A stretch of 64,000 nucleotides of DNA from the NCBI RefSeq assembly GCF_019449275.2, contig NZ_JAHZQZ020000016.1, positions 21,309 to 85,308 on the forward strand. Reading direction: 5' to 3'. Both the position numbers and the translations under genes were made by a program. How positions within the stretch are numbered: position 1 is the stretch's first letter; each line of letters opens with the position of its first letter. Positions 19,734 to 29,533 of the stretch are shown one piece after another. This stretch comes from Microbacterium sp. HD4P20 (GTDB taxonomy: Bacteria > Actinomycetota > Actinomycetes > Actinomycetales > Microbacteriaceae). The notes beneath the pieces were generated by a model. That model made no database searches, was not told the DNA's origin, and was given only the letters and a program-made list of their open reading frames with translations.

Positions 19734-20381
19734 ATGGGGAGCGACCACTACTTCAGTGCTTCCCCCGCCAGTCCCGAGAATCTGCGACGCATCCGGGTGA
19801 CGCTCGCGGGCCGAGAACTCGAACTGACGACTGCGGGCGGGGTATTCAGTCCCGACCATCTCGACACGGGCACCCAGGTCCTCCTGTCGAACACTCCTCC
19901 GCCGCCGCCCGGAGGCGACCTGCTCGACCTCGGCTGCGGCTGGGGACCGATCGCTCTGAGCCTGGCCATGGATGCGCCGCACGCGACGGTCTGGGCGGTC
20001 GATGTCAACGAGCGGGCCCTCGACCTCGTTCGTCGCAACGCCGAGTCTCTCGGGCTCGACAATGTCAACGCCTTGTTGCCCGACGATGTTCCCGACGACG
20101 TGCGGTTCCGCAGCATCCGTTCGAATCCCCCGATCCGCGTCGGCAAGCACGAGCTTCACGGTCTGCTCGAGCGCTGGATCCCCCGCCTCGACGAGCGCTC
20201 CGACGCGTGGCTCGTCGTCCAGCGCAACCTCGGTTCGGACTCGCTCCAGCGCTGGCTGGCCGCGGCGTTCGACCGAGGGTACAGCGTGCACCGGGCGGCG
20301 ACCGGTCGCGGCTTCCGGGTGCTGCGGGTGCGGCGCCACGGGTCACCGCCGAGCGAGCCGATCGCCCTGCCCGAGGTCTGA
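19734..20381 (+). CDS. Class I SAM-dependent methyltransferase, RsmC-like
   Basis: 215-residue methyltransferase resembling the catalytic half of RsmC, which methylates guanine N2 in 16S rRNA. The SAM-binding loop is LDLGCGWGPIALSLA near 62-76, the acidic ribose-binding residue follows in WAVDVNERALDLVRRN, and the catalytic NPP motif is in RSNPPIRVGK. It lacks the N-terminal inactive domain of enterobacterial RsmC, normal for actinobacteria. A TAGGCT lies just before the ATG at 19734, so the message is probably nearly leaderless. It stands between divergent hflX and convergent dapF. Whether the substrate is rRNA is inferred from the family. Confidence 0.85.
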   Translation: MGSDHYFSASPASPENLRRIRVTLAGRELELTTAGGVFSPDHLDTGTQVLLSNTPPPPPGGDLLDLGCGWGPIALSLAMDAPHATVWAVDVNERALDLVRRNAESLGLDNVNALLPDDVPDDVRFRSIRSNPPIRVGKHELHGLLERWIPRLDERSDAWLVVQRNLGSDSLQRWLAAAFDRGYSVHRAATGRGFRVLRVRRHGSPPSEPIALPEV

Positions 20382-20413
20382 CCGAACGCGCCCGTCGATC
20401 ATCGTGGCGCCAC

Positions 20414-21301
20414 TCAGGCGAGCGTGACCTCGCCCGAGTAGACCAGGGTCGCCGGCCCCGACAGCAGCACGTGGCGCTCGCCGTCCACCTCCGGCATCCG
20501 CACGCCCAGCGTCCCGCCCGGCACGTCGACGGTCCACTGATCCGGTGCGGCGGGCCCCGCCCAGTGCCGCACGGCCAGGGCGGCGGCGGCCACGCCGGTG
20601 CCACAGCTGAGCGTCTCACCGACGCCCCGTTCGAAGACCCGCATACGGATCGCGCCGACGCCGTCCCGCACGAGCGGGTCGGCGGGCACGACGAACTCCA
20701 CGTTCGCACCGTTCGCCGGCTCGGGGTGCAGCTGCGGCTGCGACGCCAGGTCGAGACCGTCGAGCTCTCGCGTGTCGGGCAGCGCGACGACGACGTGCGG
20801 ATTGCCGACGTCGATCCCCAGGCCCGGCCGCGGCGCGCCGATCCCCCGAGCCCGTACGAGCACATCGGCGTCCTCCACGCGCCACGGGCCGAGGTCGACC
20901 TCGAGACCCAGCTCGCTCCGGGTGACGGTCTTGACACCCGCGCGGGTGCCGATACGCAGTGGGCCGTCATCGAGTGGGGCCCAGCCGACCTCGGCGAGAT
21001 AGCGCGCGAAGACGCGGATCCCGTTCCCGCACATCTCGGCCGCCGACCCGTCGGCGTTGCGGTAGTCCATGAACCATTCCACGGGGCCGGATGAAGACGC
21101 GGACGCCGCCAGCTCGACGCCTTCGTCGATCGCGTTCGTGCGCACCACGCGCAGGATGCCGTCGGCCCCGATGCCGAATCGGCGATCGCACAGCACGGCG
21201 ACCTGATCGTCGGAGAGCTCGAGGGAGCCGTCGGGGTCGGGCACGATCACGAAGTCGTTGCCTGTGCCGTGACCTTTCGTGAACGAGACGGTCTGCGGCA
21301 T
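20414..21301 (-). CDS. dapF: Diaminopimelate epimerase
   Basis: Converts LL- to meso-diaminopimelate for lysine and peptidoglycan. The two active-site cysteines are C91 in [14 protein letters not shown] and C233 in [13 protein letters not shown], one in each half of the pseudo-symmetric fold. The N-terminus [16 protein letters not shown] is typical and supports the ATG at 21301. A TAGACT ten bases before it suggests a very short leader. dapA and dapB are elsewhere in the window as separate units. Length 295 is normal for actinobacteria. Confidence 0.96.
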   Translation of the reverse strand: MPQTVSFTKGHGTGNDFVIVPDPDGSLELSDDQVAVLCDRRFGIGADGILRVVRTNAIDEGVELAASASSSGPVEWFMDYRNADGSAAEMCGNGIRVFARYLAEVGWAPLDDGPLRIGTRAGVKTVTRSELGLEVDLGPWRVEDADVLVRARGIGAPRPGLGIDVGNPHVVVALPDTRELDGLDLASQPQLHPEPANGANVEFVVPADPLVRDGVGAIRMRVFERGVGETLSCGTGVAAAALAVRHWAGPAAPDQWTVDVPGGTLGVRMPEVDGERHVLLSGPATLVYSGEVTLA

Positions 21302-21404
21302 GCATCCAGTCTAAAGGCGGGCCGCGAAGCCCGTCCGCGATGCGTCGTCTGTCACATCCGTCCCGGGGGCGGTGTCGTATGTGTGAACCCACGAGGAGAC
21401 TGTC

Positions 21405-23000
21405 ATGCGCAGCATCGCAAACCCCGTCAGGCCGAAGGCTGACGACGAACGTTCCCGCTCGGTCACCGATCGCCTTGCCGAACGGATCGGCAACACGAGG
21501 CTCTTCGGGCACCGCGTCGTCGACGCCTGGGACCGACTGCGGCAGCGGCGGGTACCGAGTCACTGGACCAACCTGTTCGGCGTCGTCACCGTCGCCTGCG
21601 TCGCGGTGATCGTGATCACCGGGATATGGCTCATGGTGTTCTACGTGCCGTCGAGCCAGCCAACGACCTACACCGGATCGTATGAGCCGCTCCACGGCGC
21701 GACGGTCTCGAAGGCATACGCCTCGACGATGCTCATCACCTTGGACGTCCCCGGCGGCCGACTCATCCGTCAGGCGCACCACTGGGCGGCGTTGCTCCTG
21801 CCCGCCGCGATCGTCCTGCAGTTGGTGACGACGTTCTTCACGGGAGCATTCCGCCGCCCGCGACGCGGGATGTGGCTGCTCCTGGTCCTGGTGTTCTTCG
21901 CGGCCCTCGGCGGTGGGTGGAGCGGCTACGCGCTCCCCGACGACATGCTCTCGGGGACGGGGCTGCGCATCGTCGAAGGCATCGTGCTCGGCATTCCCGT
22001 CGTCGGCACGTGGATGGCCTCGCTGCTCTTCGGAGGCTCTTTCCCCGGACGGATCATTGAGAACCTGTATCCCCTGCACATCGTCGTCTTCACGGGCGCC
22101 TTGATCGTCCTTGTCGTCTATCGGGCCGTCCTGGCGTGGCGCCACGGGCCGCCGCAGTTTCCGGGTCGCGGACGCACCGAACAGAACATCGTGGGGATCC
22201 CGCTCCTGCCCACCGCAGCGGTCCGCGGCGGCGGGCTGTTCCTCCTCGTCACCGCGCTGCTCGTGCTCATCTCGGCGACCGTCGTGGTGAGTCCGGTGTG
22301 GCTGTACGGGCCCGGCGACCCCGGTAACGCCGGGGCGGGCAGTCAGCCGGACTGGTACACCGGCTTCCTCGACGGCGCGCTGCGCCTCGTGCCACCTGGA
22401 TGGGAGATCGTGTGGCTCGGTCGCACGTGGACGCTCGCGATCCTCGCGCCGCTGGCCGTGATCGGCCTCTTCTTCGCCGTCGTCGCCGCCTACCCGTTTC
22501 TCGAGGAATGGGTGACCGGCGACCGGCGCGAACACCACCTGCTCGACCGGCCGCGGGCGGCGGCGACACGCACCGGCATCGGCGTGGCCGGTCTGATCTT
22601 CGCCGGCATGCTGTGGGCCGCGGGCGGGGCCGACGTCATCGCCACCGCGTTCTCGCTCAGCATCGAGGGCGTCATCGGAACGCTGCAGGCGGCACTCGTC
22701 ATCGGCCCGTTGATCGGGTACACGGTCGCCCAGCGTGTGTGCCTGGGGCTACAGCGCAAAGACCGCGACCTGCTCGATCACGGCTTCGAGACCGGCCGCA
22801 TCGTCCGGTCGCCCGGCGGCGAGTACGTCGAGGTGCACCAGCCGCTCGACGAGACGCAGCGGGCTCGCCTGGCCCTGCCCGAACCGACTCGCCGCCGCGC
22901 CCGCGGGATCGCGACGACGCGTCCGGCGGTGGCCGGCGATACCCCTCGCGCAGTCGCGGGGCCGCCGGGACGCGGGCCTCAGAGTGAGAGGGGTTCGTAG
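21405..23000 (+). CDS. Orphan cytochrome b (QcrB paralogue) missing the ligands of one haem
   Basis: 531-residue membrane protein clearly related to QcrB of the actinobacterial bc1-aa3 supercomplex: eight or so membrane helices, SLPDD-type loop (GYALPDDMLSGTGLR), the Qo-site motif PDWY at 315-318 and the conserved C-terminal RVCLGLQRKDRDLLDHG. No qcrA, qcrC or oxidase gene is near. Comparing with remembered mycobacterial QcrB, H125 (RQAHHWAAL) and H225 (LYPLHIV) remain, but their partners 14-15 residues on are Q139 and R240 instead of His. The haem bL pair is kept and the haem bH pair is lost. GAGGAG precedes the ATG. It may do quinol-linked one-haem chemistry, or be decaying; codon use looks normal. 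Confidence 0.85.
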   Translation: MRSIANPVRPKADDERSRSVTDRLAERIGNTRLFGHRVVDAWDRLRQRRVPSHWTNLFGVVTVACVAVIVITGIWLMVFYVPSSQPTTYTGSYEPLHGATVSKAYASTMLITLDVPGGRLIRQAHHWAALLLPAAIVLQLVTTFFTGAFRRPRRGMWLLLVLVFFAALGGGWSGYALPDDMLSGTGLRIVEGIVLGIPVVGTWMASLLFGGSFPGRIIENLYPLHIVVFTGALIVLVVYRAVLAWRHGPPQFPGRGRTEQNIVGIPLLPTAAVRGGGLFLLVTALLVLISATVVVSPVWLYGPGDPGNAGAGSQPDWYTGFLDGALRLVPPGWEIVWLGRTWTLAILAPLAVIGLFFAVVAAYPFLEEWVTGDRREHHLLDRPRAAATRTGIGVAGLIFAGMLWAAGGADVIATAFSLSIEGVIGTLQAALVIGPLIGYTVAQRVCLGLQRKDRDLLDHGFETGRIVRSPGGEYVEVHQPLDETQRARLALPEPTRRRARGIATTRPAVAGDTPRAVAGPPGRGPQSERGS

Positions 23001-23129
23001 CAGTCGTAGCTGATGTGCTCGACGATGAGGACGTCGCGCGCCCTGCGTGTCCTCCTTCAGGGGCTGGGCCTGTTGGAGAAGGTCGAGGCGCGCGAAGTCC
23101 GCGACCCCCAGGGAGACCTCGGCTGACAT
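22979..23129 (-). pseudogene. Possible small gene with a frameshift (about 50 codons)
   Basis: From an ATG at 23129 the first 29 codons have G or C in the third position in 26 cases (start MSAEVSLGVADFARLDLLQQ). The same frame then becomes AT-rich at position three, while the +1 frame takes over with 16 of 18 G/C-ending codons and ends DVLIVEHISYDCYEPLSL at a stop at 22979. The switch falls in a GCGCGCG run. I read this as one small coding sequence broken by slippage, or a sequencing error; the product is unknown. It overlaps the 3' end of the cytochrome b gene by 22 nt, which argues for caution. Confidence 0.3.
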
Positions 23130-23155
23130 TGCCGCACTGCGCGGGCGGATGCCTG

Positions 23156-23578
23156 TCAGTCGGCGATGAGGCGCTTGCCGGTTGCCCAGGTCTGGAACGT
23201 CTCGTAACCCAGGGCGTCGTAGAAGCCCTGGGCCAGATTGTTCTCCGGCCGCACCATCAGCTGCACCTTCGGGCATCCCATCGCCAGCAGCCGCTCCTCC
23301 GCCGCATCGACCAGTCGGCGCCCGATCCCCTGCCCCCGGCGAGCCGGGTCGCTCGCGAGGTAGTACAGCCACCCACGATGGCCGTCGTACCCCGCCATCA
23401 CCGACCCGACGACGGTCTCGTCGGCGGTGGCGACCAGGAACAGCTCAGGCTGCACGGTGAGCTTGCGGTTGATGTCCTGGTAGGGGTTGTTCCACGGACG
23501 GGTCAGTCCGGTCTCCTGCCAGAGCGAGACGACGGCGTCCGTGTCGGCCACGGTGAAGGTGCGGATCTCGACGGTCAT
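23156..23578 (-). CDS. GNAT family acetyltransferase (YpeA-like)
   Basis: 140-residue GCN5-related N-acetyltransferase. The acetyl-CoA motif is [19 protein letters not shown] in the middle of the fold, after WLYYLASDP, and the C-terminal strand is [14 protein letters not shown]. This pattern resembles E. coli YpeA, whose substrate is not firmly known. The ATG at 23578 overlaps the miaA stop as ATGA, so it is translated from the miaB-miaA message; frames upstream of that ATG belong to miaA. Confidence 0.85.
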   Translation of the reverse strand: MTVEIRTFTVADTDAVVSLWQETGLTRPWNNPYQDINRKLTVQPELFLVATADETVVGSVMAGYDGHRGWLYYLASDPARRGQGIGRRLVDAAEERLLAMGCPKVQLMVRPENNLAQGFYDALGYETFQTWATGKRLIAD

Positions 23579-24597
23579 GCCCACGAGTCTGCCAGGGTCG
23601 CCGCGTCCTGCCCCGCTTCGGTCCAATGAACGCCGTCGTACCGCTTGAACCACGACACCTGACGCCGGGCGTAGCGGCGGGTGAGCGCCTGCGTCTCGGC
23701 GATCGCCTCGGCCTCGGTCATCTCGTCACGCAATTGCGCCAGCGCCTGCGCGTAGCCGATCGCTCGACGCGCCGTGACGCCGCGTTCGAGACCACGTTCG
23801 CGCAGGTGGCGAACCTCGTCGATGAGCCCTTCGCGCCACATGTCCTCGACGCGTCGGTCCAGCCGAGGGACCAGCTGATCGCGCGGCAGTCCGACACCGA
23901 CGATCGTCGTCGCCTCCTGCCAGCGGAGCGGCTGCGGGGGAAGAGCCGCACCGTGGGTGCGTTCCCCGAGTTCCAGCACCTCGAGAGCGCGCACGATCCG
24001 CCGCCCGTTGCGCGGGTCGATCTTCTCCGCAGTCGCGGCGTCGAGCTCACGCAGTCGTGCGAACAGGGCGCCGGGACCTTCCGCGTCCAGTTGCGCCTCC
24101 AGTCGTGAGCGCACCTGCGCGTCGCGCGGCGGAAAACGGAAGTCGAACAGCACGCTCGAGACATACAGCCCCGAGCCGCCCACCAGGATCGCGTCCGCGC
24201 CCCGCGCATGTATCTGCGCGACCGCGGTGCGCGCGGCATCCTGATACCACGCGACGGCCGCGTCTTCGGTGACCTCGAGCACGTCGAAGAGATGATGACG
24301 GATGCCGCGGCGCTCGGTCTCGGGCAGCTTGGCGGTTCCGATATCCATGCCGCGGTACAGCTGCATCGCATCGGCGTTGACGATCTCGGCGGAGCGCCCA
24401 CGTCGGGCAAGCGCTTCGGCGAGGTCGAGCGACAACCCGGTCTTGCCGGTGCCAGTGGCACCGACGATCGCCCAGAGCCGCCGGCGCGGGCCGGATTCAC
24501 CCGGGCTGGTGCCCGGGTGAGGCGAGGCGAAGCGCTTCTCGCGCGGCTCGACGAGTGACTCGAGGCGTCTCGTCTCGTCGCTGCGCTCCTCGCTCAA
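23575..24597 (-). CDS. miaA: tRNA dimethylallyltransferase, start codon uncertain
   Basis: Adds a dimethylallyl group to A37 of tRNAs that read codons starting with U; MiaB, encoded just upstream, then methylthiolates it. The P-loop [16 protein letters not shown], the [17 protein letters not shown] region and [15 protein letters not shown] are normal. No ATG or GTG lies in frame between the miaB stop and the P-loop. The only usable codon is a TTG at 24597, with GAAGG ten bases upstream, but it falls inside an interspersed repeat and gives a 37-residue extension over a perfect hairpin. A GTG at 24500 would suit the family length but is out of frame by one. Function is sure, the N-terminus is not. 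Confidence 0.88.
   Translation of the reverse strand: MSEERSDETRRLESLVEPREKRFASPHPGTSPGESGPRRRLWAIVGATGTGKTGLSLDLAEALARRGRSAEIVNADAMQLYRGMDIGTAKLPETERRGIRHHLFDVLEVTEDAAVAWYQDAARTAVAQIHARGADAILVGGSGLYVSSVLFDFRFPPRDAQVRSRLEAQLDAEGPGALFARLRELDAATAEKIDPRNGRRIVRALEVLELGERTHGAALPPQPLRWQEATTIVGVGLPRDQLVPRLDRRVEDMWREGLIDEVRHLRERGLERGVTARRAIGYAQALAQLRDEMTEAEAIAETQALTRRYARRQVSWFKRYDGVHWTEAGQDAATLADSWA
24497..24520. repeat. Perfect 10-bp inverted repeat in the miaB-miaA junction
   Basis: TCACCCGGGC-TGGT-GCCCGGGTGA on the plus strand, 10-bp arms and a 4-nt loop. It looks like an intergenic hairpin or weak terminator, yet lies in what is nominally the extended miaA frame. Confidence 0.6.
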
Positions 24598-24603
24598 CGA
24601 CCG
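24566..24603. repeat. Interspersed repeat, copy B
   Basis: Minus strand begins CGGTCGTTGAGCGAG and ends GACGAGACGAGACG. It resembles copy A at 2208-2239 and starts 8 nt after the miaB stop. Its TTG is the only in-frame start available to miaA. Confidence 0.55.
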
Positions 24604-24610
24604 ATTGCCT

Positions 24611-26170
24611 TCACACGCCGACGCGCAGGCTGGGCAGGCCGAGTGACACCGCGCGCGCTGTACCAGCGCCGGATGACGCCGGAACCGCGCACGACTCCGC
24701 CTGCGAGCGGTCCCAGGCATCGCCCGACCGCGTGCGGCGAATGCGCAGTGACGCACCCTCGGGCGCGTCGGCGAGGAGGTGGAACGGTGCGGCGTGCGTC
24801 ACCACGACCGACACGACATCGCCCGGACGCGGGACGGGCGAAGCGTCCGGCACTTCGAAGTGGACGAGCCGGTTGTCTTCGGCGCGTCCGGTGAGGCGGT
24901 GGGTCGCGGCATCCTTCTTACCCTCGCCCGTCGAGACGAGAACCTGCAGCTCGCGGCCCACTTGCTTCTGGTTCTCCTCCAGCGAGATGCGCTCCTGCAG
25001 CGCGAGCAGACGTTCATAACGCTGCTGGACGACCTCTTTGGGCACCTGGTCGGGCATGGTCGCCGCCGGAGTGCCTTCGCGGATCGAGTACTGGAACGTG
25101 AACGCCGTCGCGAAGCGAGCCTGCTCGACGACGCGCATCGTGTCTTCGAAGTCCTCGTCGGTCTCGCCCGGGAAGCCGACGATGATGTCGGTCGAGATCG
25201 CGGCGTGCGGCATCTTGGCTCGGACACGATCGAGTATTCCGAGGAACTTCTCGCTGCGGTACGAACGCCGCATCGCCTTGAGGACGCGGTCGCTGCCCGA
25301 CTGCAGGGGCATGTGCAGCTGCGGCATGACCGCCGGAGTCTCGGCCATCGCGTCGATCACGTCATCGGTGAAGGCCGCCGGATGGGGACTGGTGAAACGG
25401 ATGCGCTCCAGCCCGGGAATCTCGCCGGCTGCGCGCAGCAACTTGCCGAAGGCCTGACGATCGCCGAACTCGACGCCGTACGAGTTCACATTCTGGCCGA
25501 GCAGCGTGACCTCCATCGCGCCGTCCTCGACGAGCAGACGAATCTCATTCAGGATGTCGCCGGGACGGCGGTCCTTCTCTTTGCCGCGCAGGCTCGGCAC
25601 GATGCAGAACGTGCAGGTGTTGTTGCAGCCGACAGAGATCGACACCCATCCGCTGTGGACGCTCTCGCGCTTGGTGGGCAGGGTCGAGGGGAAGATCTCG
25701 AGCGACTCGAGGATCTCGAGCTCGGCTTCGCCGTTGTGCCGGGCCCGCTCGAGCAGGCTCGGGAGCGAGCCCATGTTGTGCGTGCCGAAGACGACATCGA
25801 CCCACGGCGCCTTGTCGAGGACGGCTTCCTTGTCCATCTGCGCGAGGCACCCGCCGACCGCGATCTGCATGCCCTCGTGCTTGTCTTTGCGTGACTTCAG
25901 GTGGCCCAGAGTGCCGTAGAGCTTGCCTGCGGCGTTGTCGCGCACCGCGCACGTGTTGATCACGACGATGTCGGCCTCTTCGCCCGCCTCGGCGCGGAGG
26001 TAGCCGGCGCTCTCGAGGGAACCCGAGAGTCGCTCGGAGTCGTGGACGTTCATCTGGCAGCCGAACGTGCGCACCTCGTAGGTGCGCACATGACCGTCGA
26101 CGCCGCGCGCGGCCGCGGACGGTGCGATGAGAGTCGGGGTGGCGGAGGGTGAAGTCATGATGTCAGCCAT
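24611..26170 (-). CDS. miaB: tRNA-2-methylthio-N6-dimethylallyladenosine synthase
   Basis: Radical-SAM methylthiotransferase modifying i6A37 made by MiaA. The N-terminal UPF0004 domain carries the first cluster ([29 protein letters not shown]); the radical-SAM cysteines are in [13 protein letters not shown], and the C-terminal TRAM domain runs from about 385 to 460. At 519 residues it has a C-terminal tail of about 50 after TRAM that looks unstructured. Start at 26170 is used; MTSPSATP four codons later is equally possible. It lies between recX and miaA on the same strand, the standard actinobacterial order. Confidence 0.95.
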   Translation of the reverse strand: MADIMTSPSATPTLIAPSAAARGVDGHVRTYEVRTFGCQMNVHDSERLSGSLESAGYLRAEAGEEADIVVINTCAVRDNAAGKLYGTLGHLKSRKDKHEGMQIAVGGCLAQMDKEAVLDKAPWVDVVFGTHNMGSLPSLLERARHNGEAELEILESLEIFPSTLPTKRESVHSGWVSISVGCNNTCTFCIVPSLRGKEKDRRPGDILNEIRLLVEDGAMEVTLLGQNVNSYGVEFGDRQAFGKLLRAAGEIPGLERIRFTSPHPAAFTDDVIDAMAETPAVMPQLHMPLQSGSDRVLKAMRRSYRSEKFLGILDRVRAKMPHAAISTDIIVGFPGETDEDFEDTMRVVEQARFATAFTFQYSIREGTPAATMPDQVPKEVVQQRYERLLALQERISLEENQKQVGRELQVLVSTGEGKKDAATHRLTGRAEDNRLVHFEVPDASPVPRPGDVVSVVVTHAAPFHLLADAPEGASLRIRRTRSGDAWDRSQAESCAVPASSGAGTARAVSLGLPSLRVGV

Positions 26171-26218
26171 TGTACGAGCCGCCTGCGCGGCTATGGCGCG
26201 GTGCCGAGGGTCAACTGC

Positions 26219-26962
26219 TCACCGGAATCGCACCCCGGAGTGGCCAGGACTCTGCTCGTCGAGCGCTTGGCGTGCAGCGGTCATCGCCACCGATCCCGGG
26301 TAGCCACGTCTCGACAGCTGTCCCATGAGCCGGCGCAGCGCAGTGTCACGGTCGACATCACGCAGCGAGCGGATCTTCGCGCGCGCGAACTCGAGCGCCC
26401 GGTCGAGATCGTCGTCGGGCAGCGCCGCGAGCGCCGCATCGGCGACCTCTCGAGGAACGCCGCGCTTGGCGAGCGTCTGCGCGATGACCTGCCGCCCTTG
26501 GCCCTTGCGGTCGACACCCGCGTGGATGAGCTGCTCGGCGAGGGCGGCGTCGTCGAGATAGCCGCGGCGGAGGAACCCATCCAGCACCCCATCGATGGCG
26601 TCGCCGTCGAGCTCGCGCTCAGCAAGGACGGCACGGGCTTCGCGCACCGACAGCGATCTGGTGCGGAGCTTCTTCAGCAGGGATTTCTCTGCGATGTTGC
26701 GCTCGATCGCTGCGGCGTCGTCGGTCTCGCGCTCATGCTCGGCGGCACGCTGCTGATCCTCAAGATCGGTCCAGCTCGAGTGCCAGACCGCTGAGGCCTC
26801 CGCCTCACGCAGCCCGCGCTCATCCCCGGGAAGTTCGACGCGGTTGGCGACGTCGTCGCCGGTGCGGTCGTCTGCCGCTTCACCGGTCGCTGTACGAGCG
26901 CCGAAGAGGGGGATGACGGGGGCGAGTCGGTCGTCAGACCCACCCCCGTTCACGCTGTCCAC
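26219..26962 (-). CDS. recX: Regulatory protein RecX
   Basis: Binds RecA filaments and limits recombinase and coprotease activity. The RecX three-helix repeats begin near residue 92 (SLLKKLRTRSLSVREARAVL) and continue through GVLDGFLRRGYLDDAALAEQ and KGQGRQVIAQTLAKRGV. About 90 polar residues precede them, longer than in E. coli RecX but usual in Microbacteriaceae. It starts 22 nt after recA, so it shares the LexA-controlled message, as in mycobacteria. Confidence 0.92.
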   Translation of the reverse strand: MDSVNGGGSDDRLAPVIPLFGARTATGEAADDRTGDDVANRVELPGDERGLREAEASAVWHSSWTDLEDQQRAAEHERETDDAAAIERNIAEKSLLKKLRTRSLSVREARAVLAERELDGDAIDGVLDGFLRRGYLDDAALAEQLIHAGVDRKGQGRQVIAQTLAKRGVPREVADAALAALPDDDLDRALEFARAKIRSLRDVDRDTALRRLMGQLSRRGYPGSVAMTAARQALDEQSPGHSGVRFR

Positions 26963-26984
26963 GATGTCCGGGCTGGCCGCGTCG

Positions 26985-28040
<1,056 letters not shown>

Positions 28041-28225
28041 GGCGTGCTCTTTCTACTCGTGTTCCGTCGCCTGTAGGCTGTCGCGCTCCACCCCGGACGG
28101 GACGGATGCTGCGACAAGGCGTGAGGTGTCGTTCGACGTTGCTCACGTTAGGGAAGGGCTCCGACATCCGGTGGTGCTCCTCCCCGACCCGTGGACAGAC
28201 ACGTCCTCGACTCCCGTTGTGGAGG

Positions 28226-28255
28226 AGCCTATGCGGGTCTCGAACACTCGTTCGA
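28226..28255 (-). promoter_or_regulatory. recA promoter with perfect LexA (SOS) box
   Basis: TCGAAC-ACTC-GTTCGA at 28240-28255 is a complete palindromic actinobacterial SOS box. TAGGCT at 28231-28226 (minus) follows it at the distance expected of a -10, so the box covers the -35 region. It points at recA, about 200 nt downstream. Confidence 0.85.
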
Positions 28256-28294
28256 GCGACACGCCGCGAAGCGGCAGCGCCCCGAGCACATCCT

Positions 28295-28519
28295 TCAGCG
28301 AGCGCGGGGTTCGAGGCGTCCCACGCCGTAACGCCGTTCCGCCGGCACATCGAGCTCTTCGCAGATGGCAGACCACACATCACGAGGAGGAACGCCGACT
28401 TCGATCGCCTCGGCGGCCGTACGGCCGCCGACCTGCGACAGGACGAGGTCGGTCACCACCGCGCTGGCGCGACCGTGGAACTCATCTGCGACGGCTCGAT
28501 CGAACTCACTGCGACGCAA
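28295..28519 (-). CDS. DUF3046 family protein
   Basis: Small actinobacterial protein of unknown function, 74 residues: MRRSEFDRAVADEFHG at the start, VPPRDVWSAICEELDVP in the middle and RLEPRAR at the end are the family signature. No membrane segment or cysteines. It nearly always lies just upstream of recA, as here; the recA LexA box begins 40 nt after its stop, so the two are probably separately transcribed. Confidence 0.85.
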   Translation of the reverse strand: MRRSEFDRAVADEFHGRASAVVTDLVLSQVGGRTAAEAIEVGVPPRDVWSAICEELDVPAERRYGVGRLEPRAR

Positions 28520-28564
28520 CGCGGTACCCGTCTCCTGACGCCTGCCGGACCTACTGGGGCGCGC

Positions 28565-28873
28565 TCAGCGGAGCGACAGCTCGGCGTCGACCGAGGCGAC
28601 CAGGTCGTCGGGAACAACGTCGGGGAAGGGCTGCAGGCCCTCCATGACCGAGATGCGGTCTCCGACCTCACGCATGATGGTCGAGATGGGAACATCCAGC
28701 GCCTCTGCCACCGAGGCGAGGATCTCGCTCGAGGCTTCCTTCTGTCCGCGCTCCACCTCGCTCAGGTAACCCAGCGCGACACTCGCACGGCTCGCCACCT
28801 GGCGGAGGGTACGACCCTTCTGCTGGCGGAAATCACGAAGAACTTCGCCGATCTCTTGACGTACCAGGATCAT
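28565..28873 (-). CDS. clgR: XRE-family regulator ClgR
   Basis: Helix-turn-helix activator of clp protease and stress genes in Corynebacterium, Streptomyces and Mycobacterium. The 102-residue protein has the Cro/C1 HTH at about 9-65 (LRDFRQQKGRTLRQVASRA, SVALGYLSEVERGQKEASSE) and a short C-terminal tail ending in AELSLR; in other species the C-terminal AA-type end is a ClpP degron, which is not obvious here. Its place next to cinA and pgsA, downstream of ftsK, is the conserved clgR locus. Confidence 0.88.
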   Translation of the reverse strand: MILVRQEIGEVLRDFRQQKGRTLRQVASRASVALGYLSEVERGQKEASSEILASVAEALDVPISTIMREVGDRISVMEGLQPFPDVVPDDLVASVDAELSLR

Positions 28874-29032
28874 CGGGGTCCCCTCCTCACTTCTGATTCC
28901 GCCGCTGTCCGGGTGGACAACAGTACCGCACCGGATAAAGCCAATCTAACCCTGCCGGCTGTGCGATGGGTGGGAATCGCCGAATGTAACCGACACGCAA
29001 CACGGCGTATTCCGCCCGACCGAAAGTGTCGG

Positions 29033-29533
29033 TCACAATTGCCGGATCGTCTCGGCGAGGACCGCATCGACGGTCTGGCGACGGATCGCCGGGCGGTCCC
29101 CCTCGAACGCGTGACGGATCGTCGACTCGCCGGACGGCGTCACGACCGCGATCCAGACGGTGCCCACGGGCTGCCCGTCCTGCGGCTCGGGTCCTGCGAC
29201 ACCGGTGGTGGCGATCCCGACGTCGGCGCGCATAATCCTGCGCACGCCTTCGGCCATCTGCCTCGCCACCGCCGCGTCGACGGCGCCCGCCGTCGACAGG
29301 CGGTCCGCCTCGACGCCGAGAACGTCACGCTTGACCTCCGCCGAGTACGCGACGACTCCCCCGCGCACCGATGCCGAAGCCCCAGGCACATCGACGAGCG
29401 CGGAGGTCACGAGGCCGCCGGTGAGCGATTCGGCCACAGCGACGGTCCAACCTCGGCGAGCCAGCGCACCGAGCACTTCTTCGGCAGGGCGACGGAAGGG
29501 CGGCGCATGCTGCGCCGTCACGTCGGAGGTCAA
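29033..29533 (-). CDS. cinA: CinA-family nicotinamide-nucleotide amidohydrolase (C-terminal domain only)
   Basis: Predicted to deamidate nicotinamide mononucleotide in pyridine-nucleotide recycling (PncC activity). Only the CinA C-terminal domain is present: VAVAESLTGGLVTSALVDVPGAS, GGVVAYSAEVKRDVLGV and GIATTGVAGPEPQDGQPVGTVW. I chose a TTG at 29533, which overlaps the pgsA stop as TTGA and has GGAGG eight bases upstream, giving 166 residues; a GTG at 29521 is the alternative. Sits in pgsA-cinA-clgR order. Confidence 0.88.
   Translation of the reverse strand: MTSDVTAQHAPPFRRPAEEVLGALARRGWTVAVAESLTGGLVTSALVDVPGASASVRGGVVAYSAEVKRDVLGVEADRLSTAGAVDAAVARQMAEGVRRIMRADVGIATTGVAGPEPQDGQPVGTVWIAVVTPSGESTIRHAFEGDRPAIRRQTVDAVLAETIRQL

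Noticed and set aside
20115..20145. tRNA T-arm-like GTTCGAATCCCCC
   Set aside because: It is inside the conserved SNPPIR codons of the RsmC-like gene, and there is no acceptor or anticodon stem.
20967..22538. 523-codon minus-strand frame
   Set aside because: Antisense to the cytochrome b gene; the downstream part is a wrong frame of dapF.
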